Below, one piece after another: positions 22,488-30,508 of a DNA stretch of 64,000 nt. The notes beneath the pieces are model-generated. The model did no database searches, was not told where the DNA came from, and was given only the letters and a program-made list of their open reading frames with translations. The position numbers and the translations under genes were made by a program. How positions within the stretch are numbered: the stretch's first letter is position 1; every line of letters starts with the position of its first letter. Source of the DNA: Anaerolinea sp. (lineage in GTDB: Bacteria > Chloroflexota > Anaerolineae > Anaerolineales > Anaerolineaceae); NCBI GenBank assembly GCA_029975965.1, contig JARKOV010000035.1, positions 1 to 64,000 of the forward strand, in the 5' to 3' direction.

Positions 22488-24368
22488 ATGCAAACCGCTG
22501 AAACGCTGGCGCGAACCGATTACGTGCTCCTCGAAGCAGCCTGGACGGTCGAATACGCGCTCAAAGTGCTGCGCGCCGCCCGCGAGCCGATGGTCGTCAT
22601 CCATCGCGAAAAGGACGGCGAGGAGTATTACTACATTTACCACCGCGCCGATATCGAGGTCAATTCGCCGAGGTATGCCCCGACCGACCTGGTGGAAACG
22701 ATGCTGGATCTGCACGAGTGGCGCGCCGACCGCAAGGCGAAGCCCGGTCAACCTTTGGGGGGTGGACCGCCGGCGGTGGTGATCGACCAGGGGCGGCTGG
22801 TGGGCTACGTGATGCCGGGCAGCGGTACGACCCGCGGCGGGCTGGAGAGCACCCGCCCACGGGCAGCGGACAGGCGGCGCACGCTGCGCGCCGACTTTCC
22901 CGCCAGCCTGGCGGTGGGCAAAACAGCCGAGCTCAAGGTCTCGCTCAGCCGGGTTGCCGCCCGCACCCGCGGAGGTGGACAGTCCAGCGAAGTTCAGGTG
23001 GCGCAGCCGGTGGGCGCCGAGCTGAGCGTGATCGTCCAGCCGCGCCGGGGGCTGGAAGTGCAGGGTGACGCGAAAGGCAAGCTGGTGGTGGGCTCCGCTA
23101 ACGAGTTCGAGCCGCTGCGCTTTCGGCTGCTCGCGGTCGAAGAGGGTGAAGCCGACCTGCGCGTGATCGTCTTCCGCGAGGGCGCGGTGGTCGCCTATCT
23201 CAAGCTCAACCCGCAGGTGATGGCCGCGCTGGGGGCAGCGGGCGGGCGGGAACGGCTGAACGGCGCGCAGGGCTTTACCGAGGTGGCGGTGCAAGCCCCC
23301 GACCTGTCGCTGCACATCGAAGAACAGACCGGCGCGGGCGGCCAGCGCGGTTTCGTGGTTTACCTGAGCGCGCGCAACACGGCGCTCAACCTGAACGAGA
23401 AGAAAATCGGCCCGACCTATTTCCAGAGCGACCCGGGTCCGTTCTTCGGCGAATTCTACCGCGGCATCGAGGGGCTGCCGTTGACCTCGCTGCAAGAGAT
23501 GGCGCTCGCCGGCAAGGAGCTGGAAGCGCGCGGGGTGTTCCTCTTCGAGAACCTCTTTCCACTCGACGCGCAGGCGCTGTTGTGGTCGCTGAAAGATCGC
23601 GTCAAGACCGTGTTCATCCAATCCAGCGAGCCGTGGGTGCCGTGGGAGTTGTGCCGCCTGACCGGCATGAACGGCGCGCGCAAGGAGGAGGGGCCTTTCT
23701 TCTGCGAGGCTTTCGAGATGACCCGCTGGCTGCCCGGGACGGGGATCAAGCCGCAGTTGCACCTCAGCAACATGGCGGTGGTGGTGCCCGAGTCGAGCGG
23801 GCTGCCCTACAGCGTGCCCGAGATGCAGTACCTGCTCGGGCTGGCCGGCGCAAAGCGCAAGGTGGCACGCGTCCCGGCGCGCTACCTCAGCCTGGTCGAG
23901 GCCTTCGCCAGCGGCAAGTACGACGGCTGGCACTTCAGCGGGCACGGCGCGACGCGCGGGGCAGACCCCAACCGCTCGGAGATGCTCCTCGACCAGCATG
24001 AGACGCTCACCCCGGTGCGCATTAACGGGTCGGCGGCCAATTTAGGGCTGGCGCACCCGCTGGTTTTTCTCAACGCCTGCCAGATCGGCGCCGGGGGGAT
24101 GTCGCTGACCGATATCGGTGGATGGGCGCGTCAGTTCTTGAGCGCGGGCGCGGGCGCGTTCATCGGGGCGCACTGGGCCATCTACGACCGCACCTCGTTT
24201 TTCTTCGCCAAGGAGCTCTATACCCGCCTGATCGCCGGGCAGCCGGTGGGCAGCGCGGTGCGCGAGGCGCGTCTGGCGGTGCGGCAGGCCGGCGACACCA
24301 CCTGGCTGGCCTACACGGTCTTCGCGCACCCGCTGGCGACGGTGCAATCCAACGGGCAATCAGCATAA
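22488..24368 (+). CDS. CHAT-domain (caspase-like) cysteine protease
   Basis: 626 residues from ATG 22488 behind AAGGAG. The C-terminal third is a CHAT domain: the catalytic His in WHFSGHG (H486) and Cys in FLNACQIG (C531), followed by GGWARQFLSAGAGAFIGAHW and an F..E.Y..L helix typical of the family. The first roughly 110 residues look like a CBS-type pair (TVEYALKVLRAAREPMVVI, then AVVIDQGRLVGYVMP). The middle (about 125-250) is a beta-rich domain. CHAT proteases are caspase relatives often used as effectors in bacterial conflict or cell-death systems, for example gasdermin-activating proteases and Craspase. Specific target unknown. No signal peptide: it acts in the cytosol, probably recruited by the adjacent membrane protein. 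Confidence 0.85.
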   Translation: MQTAETLARTDYVLLEAAWTVEYALKVLRAAREPMVVIHREKDGEEYYYIYHRADIEVNSPRYAPTDLVETMLDLHEWRADRKAKPGQPLGGGPPAVVIDQGRLVGYVMPGSGTTRGGLESTRPRAADRRRTLRADFPASLAVGKTAELKVSLSRVAARTRGGGQSSEVQVAQPVGAELSVIVQPRRGLEVQGDAKGKLVVGSANEFEPLRFRLLAVEEGEADLRVIVFREGAVVAYLKLNPQVMAALGAAGGRERLNGAQGFTEVAVQAPDLSLHIEEQTGAGGQRGFVVYLSARNTALNLNEKKIGPTYFQSDPGPFFGEFYRGIEGLPLTSLQEMALAGKELEARGVFLFENLFPLDAQALLWSLKDRVKTVFIQSSEPWVPWELCRLTGMNGARKEEGPFFCEAFEMTRWLPGTGIKPQLHLSNMAVVVPESSGLPYSVPEMQYLLGLAGAKRKVARVPARYLSLVEAFASGKYDGWHFSGHGATRGADPNRSEMLLDQHETLTPVRINGSAANLGLAHPLVFLNACQIGAGGMSLTDIGGWARQFLSAGAGAFIGAHWAIYDRTSFFFAKELYTRLIAGQPVGSAVREARLAVRQAGDTTWLAYTVFAHPLATVQSNGQSA

Positions 24369-24371
24369 CCC

Positions 24372-24397
24372 AAAGGCCGGGCGCGCGCCCGGCTTTT
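24372..24397 (+). terminator. Rho-independent terminator after the CHAT gene
   Basis: A GC-rich stem GCCGGGC/GCCCGGC (24376-24382 with 24387-24393) around GCGC is followed by TTTT and preceded by AAAG. It lies 4 bp past the stop, separating the CHAT module from the LacI operon. Confidence 0.8.
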
Positions 24398-24420
24398 GGC
24401 ATTTAAAAGCCAATTGCTTA

Positions 24421-24471
24421 TTGACTTTCATTAATTTATTCTTATAATACGTATTAGTAATTCGTATTAGT
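24421..24471 (+). promoter_or_regulatory. Promoter and candidate LacI-type operators
   Basis: TTGACT (24421-24426), a 16-bp spacer and TATAAT (24443-24448). The palindrome AATACGTATT (24446-24455) overlaps the -10 box and the start region, and the 9-mer CGTATTAGT occurs twice 13 bp apart (24450-24458 and 24463-24471). This suggests autoregulation of the LacI-family gene. Confidence 0.65.
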
Positions 24472-24493
24472 CCCCTTTTTCTCGCCCTCACAG

Positions 24494-25504
24494 TTGAAAA
24501 TCGTGGCGAAAAGACCGACCCAAAACGACATTGCCAGGCTGGCGAACGTCTCGCAGGCGACCGTCTCGCAGGTACTCAACAACTCGACCCGCGTTTCCAT
24601 CCCGGCCGAGACGCGCCAGCGGGTGCTGGACGTGATCAACCAGCTCGGCTACGTGCCCGATTGGAACGCGCGCGGACTGCGCACCAGCAAGACCCACACC
24701 ATCGCCACCATCATCCCCGACATCACCAACCCGTTTTACCCCACCTTCGTGCGCGGCATTCAAGACGCAGCCGAGCAAGCCGGCTTTGACCTGGTCGTTT
24801 ACAACACCGACGGCGACCTCGAAAAAGAGAAGAACTGCCTGCGCTCCATCCGCCACAACAAGGTCGACGGCCTGATCGCGGTCCTCTTTCACCTCGCCGC
24901 CGATGACCTGGCGCAACTGGACATCCCGGTGGTGCACTTGCAGGCCATGCCGGAAGGACCCCCGCCGGTCGATGTGATCTATATTGACAACGTGGCGGCT
25001 GCCCGCACGATCGTCAATTACCTGATCGAGCGCGGGTACGAGTCGATCGGGATGATCGCGGGCCCTGTCGATACCCCACCCCGGCGCAGCCGCATCCAGG
25101 GCTACTGCCAGGCGCTCGCCGAGCATCACATCCCGCTGCGGCAAACCCTGATCCGCGGCGGCGACTATCAAGAAGCCGGCGGGTACGAGGGGATGAAAGA
25201 ACTGCTGGCGCTCGATCCCCGCCCGCGGGCGGTGTTCGCGGCCAACGACCTGATGGCGATGGGGGCGTTGGTCGCGGTGCGCGAGGCCGGCCTGCGCGTG
25301 CCCGAAGACATCGCCATTGCGGGGATGGATGATATCCCGGCGGCCAGGCTGATCCACCCGCCCCTGACCACGCTGACCCAGTTTCAGGACCAGATGGGGC
25401 GCCGTGCGGCGCAAATGCTCTTTGACCGCATCAACGGGGTAGCCCCGGCTGACATGCAGACGGTCGAGATGCCTTTCCAGTTGATTGTGCGCGAATCGGC
25501 ATAA
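24494..25504 (+). CDS. LacI family transcriptional regulator of the transport/catabolic operon
   Basis: 336 residues. The N-terminal helix-turn-helix (TQNDIARLANVSQATVSQVL) and hinge helix (PAETRQRVLDVINQLGYVP) are typical, followed by a periplasmic-binding-type effector domain (IIPDITNPFYPTFVRGIQDA...AVFAANDLMAMGAL). The start is TTG 24494 or GTG 24503; no Shine-Dalgarno helps to choose. Binding of a sugar or related ligand should release DNA. It precedes the transporter and enzyme genes on the same strand, so it most likely controls the whole block and itself. Confidence 0.88.
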   Translation: MKIVAKRPTQNDIARLANVSQATVSQVLNNSTRVSIPAETRQRVLDVINQLGYVPDWNARGLRTSKTHTIATIIPDITNPFYPTFVRGIQDAAEQAGFDLVVYNTDGDLEKEKNCLRSIRHNKVDGLIAVLFHLAADDLAQLDIPVVHLQAMPEGPPPVDVIYIDNVAAARTIVNYLIERGYESIGMIAGPVDTPPRRSRIQGYCQALAEHHIPLRQTLIRGGDYQEAGGYEGMKELLALDPRPRAVFAANDLMAMGALVAVREAGLRVPEDIAIAGMDDIPAARLIHPPLTTLTQFQDQMGRRAAQMLFDRINGVAPADMQTVEMPFQLIVRESA

Positions 25505-25545
25505 CGATGGCAGGGCAAGATGAGAAATATGCCGGAGGAGGTGCA

Positions 25546-25617
25546 ATGACGGTTAGAAATCCAAAATTCTATTGCCCGACAGATTCCATTTTCGTCACTT
25601 TTCTGAGGAGATTGTAA
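25546..25617 (+). CDS. Possible 23-codon leader peptide before the binding-protein gene
   Basis: A short frame (MTVRNPKFYCPTDS...FVTFLRRL) has a very strong GGAGGAGGT ribosome site 4-5 nt before its ATG and stops one base before the ATG of the substrate-binding protein. Such close coupling suggests that its translation affects initiation of the next gene. It might be a regulatory leader, or the ribosome site might be a relic. It has no known relatives that I recognise. Confidence 0.4.
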   Translation: MTVRNPKFYCPTDSIFVTFLRRL

Positions 25618-25618
25618 T

Positions 25619-27001
25619 ATGAGAAGCATAACGATCCTGTACGTGATATTGGCGCTCTTAGCTGCCAGCCTGGCCGCTTGCCAGCCGGCTGCCACACCAA
25701 CCGCTGAAAGCGATCAACCCGACCAGGCCGCTCCATCTCAAGATCAGGTGAGCATCACCCTGTGGACGTTCGGCGGCGAAGAGGCCTCGTGGATCGATAA
25801 CATCGCGATCCCGGCTTTTCAGGAGAAGTTCCCCAACGTCGTCGTTTCGCATGTCGGTGTGCCTGAAGATGAGTTGGGTCTAAAGCTCGAGACGGCCATT
25901 GCCGCGGGAGAGGTTCCGGACGTCGTCATTTTCCCGCCTCCGCGGGTGATTGCCGCCGGGCACGTCCTGGCGCTCGATGATTTAATGGCGCGAGACGGCC
26001 TGGCTCGTGAAGATTTTTGCCCGATCTTCAATTCGAACAACCTGTTTGCCGGCGGTGGGATTTACAACGGAAAAGTGTACGGCCTGCCGGTTGACACGAA
26101 TATCTGGGCGATGGTATACAACAAGAAGCTCTTCCGCGAAGCCGGTTTGCCGGAGCTCACCGCAAAAGACTACATCGATTTCGACACCTGGCTGGCCTAT
26201 GCGCGCGCGATCAACAAACCCTCTGACACGATTGCCGATCGGGTCTGGGGCTCGGCCATGTTCACGCCCTCCTTCAACTCAATGAACAACTACATGAGCG
26301 ACCCTTACGTGCTGGGCGATGATGGGCGATCCTGCAAAGGGAGCGCAGATACCGAGGATTGGATCCACTTCTATGAAGTGCAGGTGGCCGCTTACAAAGA
26401 GGATATCACCACCGAAACCGCCGGGGCGATGCTGGCTGACATCCAGGAAGACATGTTCCTGCAAGGAAAGCTCGGCATGACCTACGGCGCCCTGGGCGAT
26501 GCCTATGCGGCTCGCGAGGCGGGTATCGAGGTCGGCTTGACCGGTCAGCCGGTGGTGACGAAAGGCTGGGCCGGAAATGTGGGCGGCTGGAACGGCACGT
26601 TCAACATCATGGCTGCCACCAAGCACCCTGAGGAGGCCTGGCAATTCGTCAAATTCCTCTCCACCGAGGCGCCGTTGCTCGTTCCACTCGGCGCCGATGC
26701 CCTCATGGGTGGCGGCGGACTGCCGGGTTTGCCCTGCTACCAGCCGCTGCTGAAGACAGAAAAAATTGCGCAGATGATCAACACCGACCCGCTCATCGCC
26801 GATTACCTCGAGCTGCAGAAACATTACCAGGCACCGCCCTTCTCACCCGATATCTGGACATCCGTCAGTCCTTTCGAAGACGCGTACATCCAGATGACCG
26901 AAGGGGGTGAAGACGTTGCCACGGCCGTTCATCGCGCAGCGGATGAATGCCAGGCCGTGCTGGATGATTTGTGGGAAAATTTCGAAACCTTAGGGAAGTA
27001 G
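25619..27001 (+). CDS. ABC transporter substrate-binding lipoprotein (carbohydrate type)
   Basis: 460 residues. The lipoprotein signal ends at LAAC (residues 18-21), followed by a short Thr/Pro/Asp-rich linker. The binding domain starts VSITLWTFGGEEASWIDN and shows the cluster B (MalE-like) pattern AIPAFQEKFPNVVVS...AGEVPDVVIFP, with GGWNGTFNIMAATKHPEEAWQFVKFL near the C-terminal half. GAGGAG precedes ATG 25619. It captures a carbohydrate-like solute outside the membrane for the two permeases downstream. A stable hairpin after its stop probably protects its mRNA and raises its yield over the permeases. Confidence 0.9.
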   Translation: MRSITILYVILALLAASLAACQPAATPTAESDQPDQAAPSQDQVSITLWTFGGEEASWIDNIAIPAFQEKFPNVVVSHVGVPEDELGLKLETAIAAGEVPDVVIFPPPRVIAAGHVLALDDLMARDGLAREDFCPIFNSNNLFAGGGIYNGKVYGLPVDTNIWAMVYNKKLFREAGLPELTAKDYIDFDTWLAYARAINKPSDTIADRVWGSAMFTPSFNSMNNYMSDPYVLGDDGRSCKGSADTEDWIHFYEVQVAAYKEDITTETAGAMLADIQEDMFLQGKLGMTYGALGDAYAAREAGIEVGLTGQPVVTKGWAGNVGGWNGTFNIMAATKHPEEAWQFVKFLSTEAPLLVPLGADALMGGGGLPGLPCYQPLLKTEKIAQMINTDPLIADYLELQKHYQAPPFSPDIWTSVSPFEDAYIQMTEGGEDVATAVHRAADECQAVLDDLWENFETLGK

Positions 27002-27041
27002 CTGCTTTCCTCCCACAAAGGCTCATTTGCTGTCCGTTCTT

Positions 27042-27078
27042 GATGGCTGGTAACCTGGCCCGCCAGGTTCCAGCCATC
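27042..27078 (+). other. Intercistronic hairpin after the binding-protein gene
   Basis: A 16-bp stem with a one-base bulge (GATGGCTGGTAACCTGG, 27042-27058, with CCAGGTTCCAGCCATC, 27063-27078) and a 4-nt loop sits in the 84-bp gap before the first permease. No T-tract follows, so it is better read as an RNA-stabilising or attenuating hairpin, as known between malE and malF. Confidence 0.7.
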
Positions 27079-27085
27079 CTATAGG

Positions 27086-28048
27086 ATGTCACCTATGGCC
27101 AATCTTACCCGCAGATGGCTGTTTCCGTCATTGACGGGACTGAAACGCAAGGAAGCCCTGGAAGCCTACGCGTTCTTGCTTCCGTGGATTATCGGCATTA
27201 CCGTCTTTTTGATCATCCCGATTGGGATGGCTTTCTACGTGGCATTTACGCGTTGGATCCTGATCGATCCACCCGCACGCTGGATTGGGTTAGCCAATTT
27301 CAGAGAAATTTTTACCAAAGATCCGTACTTCACCTGGTCGCTGGGGGTGACGCTGAAGTACATGGGGATGACCCTGATCCCGTTCATGATCATCGGACTG
27401 TCGCTTTCCCTGCTGCTCAATAACAAGCTGCGGGGGATGAACCTGCTGCGCACAATCTTTTACATCCCCTCTGTGGTTTCAGGGGTAGCGGTGACTTTGT
27501 TATGGATCAGCCTGCTGGATACCAAGCTCGGCGCGGTTAACACGGCTTTGCGCTCTCTTGGTGTCGATAATCCACCGAACTGGTTGACTTCGCCTCAATG
27601 GGTGCTTCCCTCCATTGCCCTGATGAGCCTGTGGGGGGTGGGCGGAGGCGCCATTATCTACCTGGCAGGCCTTCAAAACATCCCGCCCCACCTGTATGAG
27701 GCGGCAGAGATCGATGGGGCCAATGCCTGGCAAAAATTCTGGAAAATCACCATTCCCCTGCTTTCGCCGACGATCTTCTTCGTGCTCATCACCGGCATCA
27801 TTGGCAGTTTCCAGGTGTTTACCCCGGCTTACATCTTGGGAGGCACCAGCCGGTTCAGCGCGGGCAACAAGTATCTGCGTTTTTATCTCCTGCACATTTA
27901 CATCGAAGCCTTCCAAAAGGGTAGGTTGGGGTACGCGGCCGCCCTGGCCTGGATTCTGACGATCATATCTGCCATCGTGGTGATCATCGTGTACAACAAC
28001 ACCGAAAAATATGTGTACTACGAAGAAGAAGGAAAGCGAAGGGGTTGA
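27086..28048 (+). CDS. Carbohydrate ABC permease, MalF/UgpA type
   Basis: 320 residues with six TM helices. The EAA loop that docks the ATPase is present (YEAAEIDGANAWQKFWKI, then TIPLLSP), and FLLPWIIGITVFLIIPIGMAF marks the first helix of sugar permeases of the CUT1 type. ATG 27086 or 27095 could be the start; neither has a strong ribosome site. It pairs with the next permease (12 bp downstream) as the membrane channel for the binding protein. Confidence 0.9.
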   Translation: MSPMANLTRRWLFPSLTGLKRKEALEAYAFLLPWIIGITVFLIIPIGMAFYVAFTRWILIDPPARWIGLANFREIFTKDPYFTWSLGVTLKYMGMTLIPFMIIGLSLSLLLNNKLRGMNLLRTIFYIPSVVSGVAVTLLWISLLDTKLGAVNTALRSLGVDNPPNWLTSPQWVLPSIALMSLWGVGGGAIIYLAGLQNIPPHLYEAAEIDGANAWQKFWKITIPLLSPTIFFVLITGIIGSFQVFTPAYILGGTSRFSAGNKYLRFYLLHIYIEAFQKGRLGYAAALAWILTIISAIVVIIVYNNTEKYVYYEEEGKRRG

Positions 28049-28060
28049 GGAGGTGAATCC

Positions 28061-28990
28061 ATGGCAGAAGTAGATACCCTGAAAAAAGCAGCGCTCAAAG
28101 AAGTTAACATCCATAGGCCGAAGTGGTTCCGGCGCAATTCACTGCGCAGAGGTCTCAACGCGCTGTTTGTTTACGCTCTCCTGATCTCGCTTTCGATCAT
28201 CGTCTTGATGCCGCTTTCCTGGATGCTCACCGCCGCTTTGCGTGGTAAAGGCGAACCGGTTTATACCATCCCCGTCTCATGGTTTCCTACCACGTCGTTC
28301 CACTTTGAAAACTTTTGGACCGTGTTGACCAACGAAGCTTACCCGCTGTGGCGACCCCTGGTGAATACGCTTTACCTGGTTTTGCTCAACATTGTCGGTG
28401 TCGTGGTCTCGAATACCCTGGTCGCCTATGCTTTCGCGCGGCTGGACTTCCCGCACAAAGATTTTCTTTTCAAGCTGGTCATTTTGACCATGTTGATGCC
28501 GGGCGTGGTTTTGTTCATCCCGTCCTTCCTGCTGTTCAACGTCCTCGGCTGGTATGGCACTTACCTGCCCCTTTGGGTTCCCAGCTTTTTCGGTTCCGCT
28601 TTTTATATTTTCATCACCCGCCAGTACATGCGCTCCTTCCCGAAGGATTTGGATGATGCCGCTCAAATCGACGGCTGCAGCCGGTTTGGGATTTACTGGC
28701 GGATCATCCTGCCCCTCAGCAGGCCGGTGATGACCGTCATGGCCGTTTTTACCTTCCAGGACGTTTGGAATGATTTCACCGGCCCCCTCATTTACCTGAA
28801 TGATGCCAGCAAATTTACCCTGTCCGTCGCGTTAAATTACTTCAATCGCTCCACTTTCTCCACCGGCGTCAACACGACCAACCTGGTGATGGGGGCGGCT
28901 TTAATGTCCACCTTGCCCATGCTGATCCTGTATTTCTCTTTGCAGAAGCAACTGATTGGTGGGATCGCGAACGTGGGTTTGAAAGGGTAG
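28061..28990 (+). CDS. Carbohydrate ABC permease, MalG/UgpE type
   Basis: 309 residues, six TM helices, with the EAA-type loop DLDDAAQIDGCSRFGIYWRI followed by ILPLSRPVMTVMAVF. A strong GAGGAGGTGA lies before ATG 28061. Together with the upstream permease it forms the CUT1 channel. No ATPase gene lies in the operon; a multi-purpose MsmX-like ATPase elsewhere would be needed. Confidence 0.9.
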   Translation: MAEVDTLKKAALKEVNIHRPKWFRRNSLRRGLNALFVYALLISLSIIVLMPLSWMLTAALRGKGEPVYTIPVSWFPTTSFHFENFWTVLTNEAYPLWRPLVNTLYLVLLNIVGVVVSNTLVAYAFARLDFPHKDFLFKLVILTMLMPGVVLFIPSFLLFNVLGWYGTYLPLWVPSFFGSAFYIFITRQYMRSFPKDLDDAAQIDGCSRFGIYWRIILPLSRPVMTVMAVFTFQDVWNDFTGPLIYLNDASKFTLSVALNYFNRSTFSTGVNTTNLVMGAALMSTLPMLILYFSLQKQLIGGIANVGLKG

Positions 28991-29063
28991 ACCACACAAC
29001 CACCGAACGATGGAGCTTCTATGCCCAGATGACCACTCGTCTCCAGGGAGTTCCTTAAACCGC

Positions 29064-30449
29064 ATGATCGAGATTGCTCGTCCCTATCCCGCATCGTCTC
29101 TGCCCCCTCGCTGGTGGGAGACCGCCTCGGGCATCCTGCGCCCCTACCTCAAAGCCCACCGGCGCACCCTGCGCGACCTGATCGCCGACCTGGACGCCTG
29201 CCAGGCGCTGGGCATCGACACCCTCGAGGTGTTTGCCCCGCTGCACGGCGGGGTGTGCTACAACGGTCTGGACACGCTGGATTTTTACACCATCGACCCG
29301 GCCATTGGCACCCTCGACGATTTCACCCGCCTGGTCGCCGAGGCGCACGCCCGCCGCATGGCGGTGGTGATGTTCATCAACCTCGGCTACGGGCACGAGC
29401 AGTTCCCGGCTTTCCTCAAAGCCTGCGACGACGTGCGCGCCGGGATCGACAGCCCCGAGGCGCGCATGTTCTGCTGGAGCGACACCGGGCAAGACCGCAT
29501 GGACCGCAGCCGCGCGCCGTACTTTATGAACGATTCGCACGGCAACTGGCGCTGGAGCGAGCGCGCCGGCAAATACTTTTGGGTGAAGTGGGAGGGCGAG
29601 CGCGGCGGCTACCACCTGCCGCAGTTCAACTTCGCCGACCCGGGCTGGCAGGCCGAGGTGAAGCGCATCCTCGACTACTGGCTGCGGCAAGGCGTGGACG
29701 GCATGGTGATCGACGCGGTCAACTGGTACATCGGCTGCACCTGGGAGATCTGCCGCGAGACGATGACCGGCATGCTCGGCTCCGCCGACAACCAGTTCAG
29801 CCAGCCCGAAGGGGCGGGCGGTTTCCGTGACGATCCCGTGGAATGGGTGACCCGCGGTGGCTGGAATTGCCTCATGGACTATTCGGTCAAGCTGTGGTGG
29901 GAGGGCGTGGACGTGATCGGCGACGCGGTGCGCAGCGGCGACCCGCGCCCCATCGAGGCGGCCCTGCGCGGCTACCGCGACCGGGTGGTCGCGGCGGGCG
30001 GGGTGTGTTACATCGACCCGCCGGAGCTGGAAGGGCTGCCGCTCGAGGCGCGCCTGCTGGGCGCGGCGCTGACGGCTTCGATCGGTGAATTGTTGATCTT
30101 GATCGGCGAGCAGACCGCGCCCCAGCCGCAAGAGTTCCGCGACGGGCTGGCCCGGCTGCTGCACCTGCGCCGGCGGTTCCCGGCCTTGTGCGCGGGCGGC
30201 GAGCGCATCCGGCTGCCCACTTCCGACGACGCGCGCTTCTACGCCTTTGTGCGCCGGCTGACGGGCGCTGAGGCGGTCGCGGCGGTGTTCAACTTCCAGC
30301 CCCAGCCCGAGATGGTGCGGGTTGACTTCACCGGCCTGCCCTCTGCGGGGCGGGTTGTCGACCTAGACGGCGGCGAGCCGCTGCCGGCAGGGGATTGGCT
30401 GGAGGTCTCCTTGCCCGCCTACGGTTACCGCTTTTTTCGCCTGTCTTAA
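29064..30449 (+). CDS. GH13-like (alpha-amylase superfamily) protein with divergent active site
   Basis: 461 residues from ATG 29064. The barrel pattern LDACQALGIDTLEVFAPLHG, YTIDPAIGTLDDFTRLVAEAHARRMAVV and LRQGVDGMVIDAVNWY follows GH13 enzymes, and the C-terminal LARLLHLRRRFPALCAGGE is typical of their end domain. The putative nucleophile Asp is kept in VIDA, but the Arg two residues before it is Val, and the DxVxNH motif reads MFINLGYGH. It may be a diverged glycosidase or act on an unusual substrate. It lies in the LacI-led operon and has no signal peptide, so it would act on imported material. Confidence 0.65.
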   Translation: MIEIARPYPASSLPPRWWETASGILRPYLKAHRRTLRDLIADLDACQALGIDTLEVFAPLHGGVCYNGLDTLDFYTIDPAIGTLDDFTRLVAEAHARRMAVVMFINLGYGHEQFPAFLKACDDVRAGIDSPEARMFCWSDTGQDRMDRSRAPYFMNDSHGNWRWSERAGKYFWVKWEGERGGYHLPQFNFADPGWQAEVKRILDYWLRQGVDGMVIDAVNWYIGCTWEICRETMTGMLGSADNQFSQPEGAGGFRDDPVEWVTRGGWNCLMDYSVKLWWEGVDVIGDAVRSGDPRPIEAALRGYRDRVVAAGGVCYIDPPELEGLPLEARLLGAALTASIGELLILIGEQTAPQPQEFRDGLARLLHLRRRFPALCAGGERIRLPTSDDARFYAFVRRLTGAEAVAAVFNFQPQPEMVRVDFTGLPSAGRVVDLDGGEPLPAGDWLEVSLPAYGYRFFRLS

Positions 30450-30508
30450 TCAGATGGACCACAACCGTCTCTCAGAAACCAAACATCCTCTTCTAAGGTG
30501 ATCTGCCG

